From positions 520,239 through 584,238 of the forward strand of contig BDDD01000060.1 in assembly GCA_001972305.1 (NCBI GenBank): a DNA stretch of 64,000 bases, given 5' to 3'. Every line of letters begins with the position of its first letter. Position 1 is the stretch's first letter. The position numbers and the translations under genes were made by a program. This DNA is from Cephalotus follicularis (taxonomy: Eukaryota; Streptophyta; Magnoliopsida; Oxalidales; Cephalotaceae). The notes beneath the pieces are model-generated. The model worked only from the letters and a program-made list of their open reading frames with translations. It had not been told where the DNA came from and searched no databases. Shown here piece after piece: positions 10,939 through 21,910 of this stretch.

Positions 10939-12248
10939 AGGGACATTTTTCTTTCTTAGACCTAAGCCTAAAAATCAACTTAACCATATCCCAAAATGTC
11001 CTAAAATTTTCGGCCACTATGAGCTCAAACTCCATTAATGGAGTTTGTTTCAAGCTCTTAAGTCATCTTGATGAAGATGATTACAAAGGCATTTTATGAC
11101 ATTGATGTATTATGTCATTTAAGCTAATGTATTTGGACCATACTCGTTCTTTAACCCATCTCACACACTTGTCACATTAATGCCACGTACTTTAATGTAT
11201 GTGATATATTAAATGTTTATTACATGTTTTTAATGAAAGCATGGAATTTAATGTGAGATGCAAGAGTTATCAGTGATGTGTGACGGAGATTGAGTGTAAA
11301 ATTGACTAAAAAATTTGGCCATTTGGGTAGTAATGGGAGGATGGAGTGTGTCATAAGTGTTATGACACCCCATATGACATTTTCCTTGATTTAAGGAAGC
11401 TTGTCTCAACCTTTTATAAAATAGATATTATGCAAGATTCAATCTTGACCCTTCGATCAATCCATGAGATGGATGGCTAAGATTTGATCTTGACTTTGAA
11501 GATATCTCATGTGATGAAGGATTGGATTGAGGGATAGTGGCATGTGTGGATGGATAACAAATGGCACTAGTTAGGGTTTTTACTAAACCCTAACTGACCC
11601 TAACCATAATTGAATGGTTGGACCATGAATAGTAATCAAAGCCCAATTCTTAGTGGGCCCTAGTACCTCTTGGGCCCATAATGAATAGTAACCAAGGCTC
11701 AATCCTTGGTGGGCCCGTGTGCCTCCTAGGCCCACGATGAATAGTGACTCGAGCTCAAAATTTTAAAAATATTTCCAAGAGGTGGTTATTGTTTTGTATG
11801 CTCATAATTACTCACTCATGTCTTTTAATTATATATTCAATGAGATTGAATTAAAATATGCATGATGGTAGTTCATGGACTTTAGGCTAGATGGATGGTT
11901 TTTATTCAAGTGTTGAATGTACGGCAGTTTTATTGCTTTAATGGTGGATGTTTGTAAAATTCTTTTATTAAGGCATTCATGCCTCTTCTCCCTAATATAT
12001 AGTCCATTTAAAAATTCTCCTCTCCCTTTGTAAATCCCTAGATTTGAAATCGAGTTTTTTTTTTCATAATTAGAAGTTGTTTGTTTAGTTGGCAAGAGTC
12101 GCGGCGAAAGACGAAAGGAGAAGCTAGAGGAATGTAATTGTGTAATATTTTAACACCCATGACTTGTATGAGATATTAGTTTTATTGCAATAAACTACCT
12201 AGGATGAGACAATTAGTTTAAAAGTCCATGACTACCATTAGGATAAGA
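10939..12248. other. Unassigned stretch, probably including 5' LTR sequence of copia A
   Basis: No coding. From about 11990 there is a TATA-like CTAATATATAG, then a leader-like stretch ending at the K1 insertion, so at least the right part probably belongs to the copia A 5' LTR. The left part (10939-11580) shows nothing recognisable. A degenerate CCCTAA-like run at 11585-11607 is too short to be telomeric. Confidence 0.4.
11625..11750. repeat. 56-bp tandem repeat, about 2.2 copies
   Basis: ATGAATAGTRA starts at 11625, 11681 and 11737, exactly 56 bp apart. Each unit contains GTGGGCCC and CTYYTRGGCCCA, so GGGCCC palindromes recur twice per unit. Confidence 0.8.
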
Positions 12249-13509
12249 TGTATTGTCACACTCGTTTCCTACCGAGACGGATGTGACAATCACATGGTAA
12301 GCCTCCTTTCGGAAACTACAACGTGATATCTTAAAACCTAAAATTTCTTTAAAAACAATTTCATCAAAACATAAGTTAAGCTTTCTGAAAACCTTGAAAA
12401 TTTTTCTAACTCTGAAATTTTTACGAAAATCGGGCATGTAGTATCCGTTTATCGGACTATGCCCCCTGTAAAGAAAAACACAATTTATAACCACACTCCC
12501 GAAGGATGAATCAATTGATTTTAAATGGGCTCAGCCCTCAGAAAACCACAATTTAAAACAATAACATGTACGGGTTGGGCTCAGCCTCAACCATATCATC
12601 AAAGCAGAAAAGTAAATCTATAGGGCTCTGCCCTTTTTAAAATAAAACCATAAGAGAAAATATTTATTTAAAAATATAAGTAAATGCATAATTTAAATGC
12701 TAATGTAGTTATGCTATGCATGTGTTGAAACCCTGGTAGCATGCCTTGCCCTCGTGGTCCATCATCCACTGAACAGATCTAACAACTCCTTGCCATCATC
12801 TAAAATGGAAACACTGGGAGGGGGTTAGTCCAAATGACTAAGTGAGTAGAAACAAAACATCTCCTGTACATCCATCAAAGAATTTGATGTGCTGAAGAAA
12901 ATAGAGAATCATATAATCAAGAATATGTGCAACAACGAGGTAATGTAAATCATAAACAAAAGAAATGATCAACAAGATCCAAACTGATAGTCAACACAAA
13001 TGATACCACGATATAATAAGATCATCAAGGACTTAAATCTCGATTTCAACAAGTGGCTCCATAATTAGGATATAACAAGACTCGCCAATGAGTATGAAAT
13101 CCACAAAAGTAAACGAGAACCACAAATTAAGCAGGATTCACAAAGGTATACAAAATCTAGGAAAGTGAACCTCAAGATTCATAAACGATATCAAGATCCA
13201 CAGGCGATATCAAGATCTACAAAGGATAATAAGATTCACAAATGAAATCGAATCTAGGAAAGGAAACTCAATACTCAGCAAATGGGCTCCATAAAAGAAA
13301 CACTTGAACTCAACAATAAAGTCCACTAAACGAATATCAAAGTCAAGACAGAAATCAAATACATGAGAGTCACAATAAATCCAAGTGTCTGAATATCAAA
13401 ACTTAAAGATACGATCTTAAATCAAATATCAAACATCAAAATCAAATATGTGCTCAGAAGTAATAATAATAAGAGAGGATGCTGGTACCAATCATAGCAC
13501 TGCCTCATA

Positions 13510-13595
13510 CCTGCTGCCAAATCACATGGCAATACAATCTGCTCTGCAGCCAAATCACATGGCATCATATCATATCACTGCCAAATCCCATGGCG
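13510..13595. repeat. Short tandem CTGCCAAATCACATGGC repeat in K1
   Basis: Three imperfect copies of CTGCCAAATCMCATGGC, irregularly spaced. Noncoding. Confidence 0.65.
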
Positions 13596-13702
13596 TCATA
13601 ATACAACCGCTGCGGCAATAATATAAGCCAATAGGCTACAGGATGTGATCATCATCCATCATACACCGGTGCAGAGTCCCTATGGAAAACATAACATACA
13701 TA

Positions 13703-13945
13703 CCTCGACCGAGGGGACGTCGTTATTTCACGGATCTGCCCTCGTCGGAATCACATAACAGAATCACGACCGAGGGGACGTCAATATTTCACGGATCTGC
13801 CCTCGTTGAAAATCATGCATCATAACCTCGATCGAGGGGACGTCGATATTTCACGGATCGGCTCTCATCGGAATCACATAGCAGAGCCTCGACCGAGGGG
13901 ACGTCGTTATTTCACAGATCTGCCCTCGTCGGAATCACATAGCTA
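13703..13945. repeat. Four-copy 61-bp tandem repeat in K1
   Basis: CGACCGAGGGGACGTC-type units start at 13706, 13767, 13829 and 13890 (spacings 61, 62, 61). Each unit contains CGAGGG and, about 25 bp on, CCCTCG (or a variant), so every unit can fold into a small hairpin around a conserved GACGTC...TTTCACGGATC segment. Confidence 0.88.
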
Positions 13946-16017
13946 ATACGGTCAAATGGATGAGGGACGGAGCATCTGCTGCACTCACACTCACATACCA
14001 TCATAAACAATAGTATGCAGCAGATCTAGGTATGGAACCCGGGAGCAGTTCCCATATAGTACCCCATCATAGACCAATGGGCATACTAAGGAGAGTTGAT
14101 CGTCGAACGTACCCTCACCATTGACCGGTAATACATATCAGAAATCCTGGTACCCAGCATTAGAATATAACATAGTATAACGATATGACAAGTCACAATA
14201 TCACAAATGTGAGAAGGTGACCAAGTCACCCAGAACATCGAGCATACACCCGCTCAAAAATCATATCACAATCATGAATACGTTAACAGAAAACAACCGG
14301 GATACAGATCCCAATCAAATATCACATATCATAAGAAAATAGGGCACATATGAAGACAACAGGACTCTCAATTAATAAATGGCTCAACGGTATCAACAAC
14401 AAAGCTCAAGTATAGTGATATAGAAACCAATCCAAATCAACAAATCCGGCCCTCAATAGCCATTTCATAATAGAATCACAAAAGGGCACATACCCAACAA
14501 CAAAACTCAAACATGATGATACGGAGCTAGAATGAATATAACAGTAGCAATAGAAACTATATATGTCCGCAGGAGCCAATGCGGATACGACATCAAAAGG
14601 CGAAATGAATATATGATCACAAAGGTCCCATATCAATATGAAAGTTCAAACGAGAATACTGAAAAGATTTCCGAATAACCAACTATGAAAACATCATGCA
14701 ACAAGTCAATCATATGGTGGAATCATCAATAAGGTCTATCAACAATTATATAACATTTAAGAAGCACAATCAATGCATGATCAATGATGGAAACATCAGG
14801 AAACAAGTAATATCACAAGATGACGTCTAATAACAAAGGCTATCAACAAGTCATGCCATCAACAAACATGGCATTTAAGAATTTCAATAGAAGTGTCAAA
14901 CTCATCATCAAACAATAACAATAACAAAGAAGGTAAAGGAAGGAGATGTTCTACTCACAAATTCAATGCCAATTTCTACCACGAACTAACCCCTCGAAGC
15001 TTCAATAGGCTAACGAGTCCTCATCATAATTTGGAAACTCTAACATCCTTAACACTGCATAAACAACACATATCAATTACATCCTATAGACTAAAAGTAT
15101 AACACCGTCGTAATCAGAACCCCGGCCAACCTGCCAAAGTTCCAGCGACACCCAAAACCGACCCTCCATAACCGTTGTTCAACACATTACTGATCGAAAC
15201 TCACTGTGACTCGCTCGGGAATGGGCAGCCACCACCGGCAGTGAGTTTGACTCACTGAGTCAACTTGTCAGTCATCCAACAATTATGGACACTTCATTAA
15301 AAGGTGTCCACGAGGCCCTTTCAACGCGTCTCCACCCGTAAGTCACCGAGATTCGGTGGCTGTCACCGCGCCGGACCTCCGGCCGAGATGCCATTGGTCT
15401 GGTCACGCCACCACTGGCTTCCACAACCTTCAGGCTGCTCATTAGTGACCGAGACTCTCCGGGAATCGGTGTCAAACGTGGCATCACAGTCGGCAACAAG
15501 CCAAGGCGACTGAGTTGACTCAACGCCTAGAATCTGGTCGATTTCGATCAATAAATGCCAGGACTAACATCAAAATGGGTGCAGCTGACCTTCAACGCGA
15601 AGACCGGCCCCACCCGCAGTGATTTCGGTGGTGGGAAAGCAACGGCAGTGACCGTTTGACGCAACAGAGAAGAAAAGATAAGGGAGAAGAAACAAGAAGA
15701 AGAAGGGGAAGGGTTACCTGGTAGTGGAAGCTCCGACCAGCGCACTGCTTTTCCGGCGTCTCGCGCAACGCTGACGTCTCTCTGTCTCCCGCTCTCAGTT
15801 TCTCTCTCTCGCTTCATCACTCCCGGGCCCTATGCCCGGGTCTCGAACTCATTTCTAAGGTGCATAGCACCTTCCAGAAAATGCACGCGTTTTTGTTTTT
15901 TATTTTATTTTTATTTTTATAATAATATAATAATCATAATACAACATTAATAACACAAACATGCTCTCGTCTTATGCAAAACAACCTAGTAAATGTGACA
16001 CAGGGTGTTACATGTAT

Positions 16018-16780
16018 GAGTTGCATGCTTAGCTTAAATGTGCCACGCAAGATATTCTAATGATCTCTCCATATTATGCCATCTACCTTTTAGCCGGACT
16101 AATAATGGGAAGGCTAATATTAAAGACCTTTAAACCCCTCTAATCAATTCAATATTGAGTGATAACGAACACGGACACAAGCACGTATTCGACCGTTGCC
16201 TTCCATCATTGCTATTGATGTGAGGAACCTTATCAAGAGCTCATAATTTGTGGGGAAACCCAAGGTTTGCTTAAGATAAGTTTTTTTTACATCAATTGAA
16301 TATGAGATATGCATTAGTGATGGGCTATTGATCAAGCCTTATTGGGTAAACCCGTGGGTTATATCATTAGTCCACCATAATGGTCAATCATGGGCTCAAC
16401 TTGAAATATAATACTTATGCCTTGATGAGTAAACTCATGGGCATATATTACCTATAGGCTAAAACAAAGATTGGGAATTTTATGAGATAAAATTGACAAA
16501 GAGTTTTGTCTAACCAAAAGTCACATCACACTTGTTTGGTAAACCCAAGGTGTTGGTGTACATGTTATAGGATTTTGATCATCCCTAGGAAACAACTTAT
16601 GATGAGATCATTCAAGTTAAATGTTTCTCGTCTTCCATACTTGAGGGTTATGGAATTCGTGGAAAAAAAGTGAGAGGCTATACTCAAAGATTTAAAGACT
16701 AAATATTTAATGTTTTGAGAACATGACTTCAACAAAGTACTAATTGTCTTTTCTTTTCTTTTATATCTGTAGATATTGCA
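16018..16780 (+). other. Leader of copia A with hairpin series
   Basis: Comparison with copia B puts the LTR/primer-site boundary near 16148. The leader then carries four hairpin-like motifs with a (G)TAAA(C)-type core at 16251-16266, 16341-16360, 16421-16445 and 16531-16552. A block at 16640-16679 is shared with copia B. A pyrimidine-rich stretch ends in CTGTAG at 16767-16772, next to the gag start, and resembles a splice acceptor. Confidence 0.6.
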
Positions 16781-18701
16781 ATAGCTGCAAACCCACTTAC
16801 TGAAATACTAGATACCAATAAGTTAACCGGTCCAAACTTTGTGGACTGGATACGCAACCTACGACTGATGCTCTCAATCTATCGAATAGGCTACGTACTT
16901 GAGCATCCCCACAAGTGTTGCTGAGGATTCTAGTGATGAGGAGAAATCTACTTTTCTCAAGTGGAAGGATGACAATGACATTGTCAGATGTTGCATGATA
17001 GTAGCTATGAGCTATGACTTACAGCATCAGCATAAGCACATGACTAACCAAAGGGATATCTTGTTTGACCTACAAGAGTTGTATGGTGAGAATAGTAGGA
17101 CTGCCGGGTATCAGCTCTCAAAATAGCTTTTTACTACCAAGATGCCAGAGGGAGCATTTTTCAATGATCATTGTCTAAAAGTGATCAGGTGTATTGAATA
17201 GCTTGCATCTTTGGGTTTCATCCAAGATGCAGAGTTGAGCATAGATGTGATCCTTCTCTCACTTCCTCCTTCCTACTCTCAGTTCATCATTATCTTCAAC
17301 ATGAACAAAGTTCAGATCTCTATTTCTGAGTTCTTCAACATATTTAGGGATACCGAGATTCATCTCTCAAAGTCCAAACATGTGATACACTTGACCCACA
17401 TTTCCTAGAACAAAACAAAGGCGAATAATTCCTTTGCGAAAGGCAAGGGCAAAGGCAAAGAGGCAAGGTGTAAGGCAGTGCATCCTTATGCAAGGCCACC
17501 GGCAGCTGCACCTGCGCTAAGGGTGGCACCCGTGGTGACAAAGATAGCTTCTACATCAACCGAGCCCTCTCCAAAGGTCCCGTGTTTTTACTGTAACGTA
17601 GCAGGGCCCTAGGAGAGGAACCGTAAGAAGTTCCTGTCTTGCATTGGCAAACCTCAAGGAAATTGTGAGTCTTCAATATTTATGATTCAGATAAATATGT
17701 CTATTGATAAGAGTTATCCTACTTCTTGGGTATTAGATACCAGATGTTCCGCACACATTTATGTTAATGTGCAGGACCTGCAAGGAAGTAGAACCCTTGC
17801 GAAGGGAGAAGTGAATCTGCAAGTAGCTAATGGAACAAGTGTTGAAACATTAGCTATAGGATCTACTTGTATTTTTTTGCCCACTGGCAAGAGCCTTGAG
17901 CTCAAGAAAACTTTATTTGTACCCTCCTTATGGAAGAGAATCATTCAATTTCCTCACTTATGGCCGATGGCTTTAGTTGTATAATTAAAGACAAGATTTG
18001 CTCTTTATATCAGAATGATGTCTTGTACGTTGAGTGGTTTGTTGACAATGGGTTATACATAATAAATAGACATATTAATTTAAATCTTGAAAAATGAACC
18101 GAAATAAAGAGAGATGACATTAACTAGACATACCTCCGGTACTATAGACTTGGTCACACCGGTGAGAAAAGAGTCCATAGGTTGGTTAGTGAGGGATATC
18201 TTGATATCTCTCACAGTGAATCATTTCCAACTTGTGACCCCTGTCTCAAAGGTAAAATGACCAAATCACCCTTATGGGACAAGAGGATAGGTCTACAGAC
18301 CTATTGGGCCTAGTGCACACAGACGTGTGTGGCCCAATGCCTATTCAGACAAAATGTGGTTATTCGTACTACATATCCTTTACAGATGATCTTTCACGGT
18401 ACGGGTACTTGTACATGATGAAGCACAAGTCTAAGGCTTTCGAAAGGTTCAAAGAATTCAGAATCGAAGTAGGGAAATAAACTAGAAAGAGTATTAAAAC
18501 TCTACGATCAGATCATGGAGGCGAATATCTTTCCACTAAGTTTCTAGGTTATCCTAGGGAGAATGAGATTCACTCTCAGTGGACTCCTCCAGGAACACCA
18601 CCACATAATGGTGTATCTGAAAGGAGAAACCGCACCCTATTAGATATGGTGTGAAGCATGATAAGTCATGCAAATCTACCAGTGTCTTTCTGGGGACATG
18701 A
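16781..18701 (+). pseudogene. gag-protease-integrase (N-terminal part) of copia A
   Basis: Copia-type polyprotein in several frames. The gag start has ATA at 16781-16783 where copia B has ATG. It reads NPLTEILDTNKLTGPNFVDW (UBN2-like gag), with further gag pieces at 16899-17126 and 17211-17408. The zinc knuckle near 17583 keeps only its first two Cys. The protease near 17730 reads DTRCSAHI, so DTG has become DTR. The pre-integrase/integrase part around 18140-18660 shows GHTGEKRV, TDVCGPM, a DDLSRYGY segment and NGVSERRNRTLLDM. Stops include TAA 18478-18480 and TGA near 18652, where relatives have Gln and Arg. The frame is cut at 18701 by K2 and resumes at 21911. Confidence 0.85.
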
Positions 18702-19587
18702 TGTCACACCCCGTTCCCATAACAACAATAAAAGTGGCGGCAATCAACATATAAATCCGGCTTATGCAATTTACCATAGATTTAAAACTTTCCATAGCCA
18801 TTAACAACTTGCGGAAGCATTTAAATATAAGCCGAATTAAAACGTAACATGCATCCCATACTACATGCTACAACAATAAACATTATCAAAGTTAACTGCC
18901 CTCAAACGGAGCGTGAACAATATTCATCAATACATCGATTCATTTATTACAATGATCCGTTAACGTTTCTCAAAGGTAAAAACAACATAAAACTCCATTC
19001 GCTCCACGGAGCTCAACGGTAACAATCCGTTGCATCAACCTGAAATCAATCTGAAATTGTAGGGGGTTAGCCTTTGTCCTCACTCGGCTAAGTATAAATA
19101 CAGTTCGGTTTCAATGATAATGCATGTCATGTATGAATGCACAGTGATGCAGTACGGTATATATAACAGTATATACATATATGTATCTATATATACATAT
19201 TCACAGTACATGTGCAACCCGTTAGGGCTACACCAACACAATCACGGTCATGTCCTCAGCGGACTAGACACAATCATGTCCTCAAAGGACCGAACAAACC
19301 ATCAGTTATGCCTCAACGGGCAACAATCCAGTAATACATGTCACAGCGGACAAACAAACCAATACGATCAATCAATCATGTCACCACGGACAACACTCTA
19401 TGCGGGGATGCTTCCACTCTGTGTTTAGCACCCGGTCACTTCCACTCTGTGTTTAGCAACCCGGCCACTTCCGCTCTGCATTTAGTAACTACCACAACAG
19501 TCAATCAGTCACATCGGACAAACAATCCAATTCAAGTTGCTTACACAACAGTGCTTAGCAACCGGTTACCTACACAACAGTGCTTAG

Positions 19588-19934
19588 TAACCAAAAGGGA
19601 GTCCCTGGCTACTTACTCAATAGAGCTTAGTAATCAATGTATGGGAAACCCAAGCTACTTACTCAACAGAGCTTAGTATCTTCCGTATATGGAATCTCCG
19701 GCTACTTACTCAACAGAGCTTAGCAGTGGAGTTCCTGGCTACTTACTCAACAGAGCTTAGTAACCCAAAAGGGAGTCCCTGGCAACTTACTCAACAGAGC
19801 TTAGTAACCATTGCATGGGAAACCCTAGCTACTTACTCAACAGAGCTTAGTAGCTACCATATATGGAATCTCTGGCTACTTACTCAACAGAGCTTAGTAG
19901 TGGAGTTCCTGACTACTTACTCAACAGAGCTTAG
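19588..19934. repeat. Higher-order minisatellite in K2: 2 x 174 bp, 4 subunits each
   Basis: The 20-mer ACTTACTCAACAGAGCTTAG (or one mismatch) starts at 19611, 19657, 19704, 19741, 19785, 19831, 19878 and 19915. Spacings are 46, 47, 37, 44, 46, 47, 37, so the linkers follow the same order twice. The four linkers differ from each other but match their partner 174 bp away. Degenerate copies flank it at about 19539-19587 and 20047. Long frames here come from the repeat and are not genes. Confidence 0.92.
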
Positions 19935-20265
19935 CATCCAAACAAAATCAATCAATCCATTACAAGTAATTATTAAAAAATATAAGACTCGTAAACAATA
20001 CATTTCCAAATGTACATCGGTCCTTTTAAAACGGTGCACAGTCTTGGCTACTTACCCAACAGGGCTTAGCAGTCGTCACAAGTTTCTCAATCCCATAAAA
20101 CCACTTTCACAATCCTTTAGGAAAACATACATTTCCATATAACAATTATTTAATAAACCATTTATACGCTTCTAAAATGAAGAACATTTTAGAAAACAGG
20201 TGATAGCTCAATCAACAATTGTATGCAATGCAAACATATGCTCAATAATGCAAACGGGCTCTATT

Positions 20266-20545
20266 CGCGTCAACATGCACCATATAGGCGTTAATGTTTA
20301 ACCCAGTCACTTAAGCGTCGCCGCTTAACTCTTAACGTCAATGCTTTCAACCAGAAACTTTACGCGTCAACATCTCATCCCTTTGGCGTCGATGCTCTGA
20401 GGTAGGAACCTCAGGCGTCAATGGCACACGTGTCCATTCTCACACATGACGAATCATGGCGTCGACGTTTATCACGAATCATGACTCATTGTCCGTATAA
20501 CAATCCATAGCGTCGACGCTTCTTTCCTAAGCGTCAACGGTTAAG
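20266..20545. promoter_or_regulatory. GCGTCAAC/GCGTCGAC motif cluster in K2
   Basis: About ten GCGTCAAC, GCGTCGAC, GCGTCAATG-type motifs, in the same relative LTR position as in LTRs C and E. Confidence 0.6.
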
Positions 20546-21910
20546 CGAACCAAAACACGGTTCCCTCAACACATCTCGAAACCAACAGAGTTCAAGCATA
20601 CAACATATGCAATCCGATCTACAATCATTGTAAAACACAATATGCATGATGGGTGAACTATTCATAGGAACCCTAACACAGTCACACAATCCATAATCCA
20701 CAGTCCATAATCATTCTACGGCACGATATGCACAACAGGTTAACTACTGACAGTAACCCTAACACAGTCACACAATTCACAATCCGCAAACCATGCATTT
20801 CATCAATGGCATTACAATATTATTGAACTCAAACTTGCATGTATAGCTTCCCCTACCTGTTACAGCAGTAACAACCGTACAGTCGAGCTGCACGTTCAAT
20901 TGCCGAACCTTTTCTATAACTGTTAAACCGAAGCTGGTTCTCGTCGATTGATCAGTTCCTCAATGCCAAATCCAATTGCCACTCATACACTGCACATACA
21001 ACACATTTCCGTTATGTTTGACACACGAAACATTTCCGTCGCCGAAACGCCGGCCGGATTCCGACCGACACAACCAGGCGGTGAAACACCCATCAACGGG
21101 TTCCACATTGAACGGTCTACTCAAAACCGGTCAAGACTCACCGGGAATCGGCGCCGAACGCCGCGCCACGGCCGACAGCGAGTTGCGACTCACTGAGTCA
21201 ACTCGCCAGACCTCCACAGGTTCGATCACCATCCAAAAACGCCACACATTCACCAGTTATACACACCCATGCCCGTGGTCGAAATGGGTAGAGCGGGCCT
21301 TCTACACCATAAGCCACACCATCCGCGACGCTAACGACGCTGGGAAACGCTGGGAGGAGGCGCGACAGTGGTGGTGAAGAAGAAGAAAAAGAAGAAAAAT
21401 AGAAGGAGGGGGAAGAGGTTACCGGTCGGTGGCGTACCTGAGTTGACCGCCGCGCTCTCCCGGTCCGGTAGCTGGCTCCGGCGTGCTCTCTCTCCCTCTG
21501 CTCCGATCTCTCTCCCACTCTCTCTCGCTATCTCTTCCTGGTGCCGGCGCACAGAGCGCCTGCTGTTCTTTCTTGCACGGGCGCGTGATGCGCCCGTGTG
21601 TGTCTCTCCCTCCCTTTATTATTTGCTTCCTCCTTAGTATTTTCTGGTAAAATACTAAGGTATGGGTCCCGATTTTTCCGCGAATCGCGACATAAATTAT
21701 CCAAACGACCACCAAAATAATCGCAATAAAAATGCGAACATTTGGGCTCTATTGTCGCGCATTAAAAATAGATTTTGTTAGCCGTCTTAGCTAACACGAT
21801 TACGACTTAAATGCGTAATGCCTTTTTATTACTCCGGGCTCTATTGATTTTATTACGATCGTACACGCACCAATTTCATAATAATTATTTATGAAATTCA
21901 GGGCGTTACA

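Larger units (their letters stand above)
12254..16012 (-). mobile_element. Solo LTR K1 (Ty3/gypsy), 3.76 kb
   Basis: Begins TGTCACACTCG and ends GGGTGTTACA, flanked by perfect 5-bp duplications TGTAT (12249-12253 and 16013-16017). No internal coding, so it is a solo LTR left by LTR-LTR recombination. The end pattern, and the block at 12813-12845 shared with other minus-oriented LTRs here, indicate that sense is the minus strand. The GC-rich, CT-rich part at 15120-15840 is the likely promoter/transcribed region. It includes a hairpin at 15822-15840 and a palindrome at 15247-15263. Confidence 0.9.
18702..21910 (-). mobile_element. Solo LTR K2 (Ty3/gypsy), 3.2 kb, inside copia A
   Basis: Starts TGTCACACCCCG and ends GGGCGTTACA, flanked by CATGA (18697-18701) and CATGC (21911-21915), a one-mismatch 5-bp duplication. 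Copia A integrase continues in sense across the gap (FWG before, HALEPALHLLNRTP after). No internal coding. It contains the higher-order minisatellite at 19588-19934, GTCAAC/GTCGAC motifs at 20266-20545, a CT-rich promoter-like zone with a 9-bp GC hairpin at 21576-21598, and the acceptor-like block at 19058-19095 (minus sense). Confidence 0.9.

Noticed and set aside
11585-11607. Telomere-like CCCTAA repeats
   Set aside because: Only three degenerate units; not a telomeric tract.
13703-13945. CRISPR-like direct repeats (61-bp units)
   Set aside because: Whole unit is repeated, no variable spacers, and the setting is plant retrotransposon DNA.
15272-15820. Frames of 62-90 codons in the GC-rich part of K1
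   Set aside because: Same reason as K2: few stops due to composition, no domain, inside a solo LTR.
19114-20142. Overlapping plus-strand frames of 104-138 codons in K2
   Set aside because: Generated by the 174-bp higher-order repeat inside a solo LTR.
21331-21715. Overlapping frames of 73-106 codons on both strands in the GC-rich part of K2
   Set aside because: High G+C and CT/GA-rich DNA lowers stop frequency; no recognisable domain and it lies in the LTR promoter-like zone.
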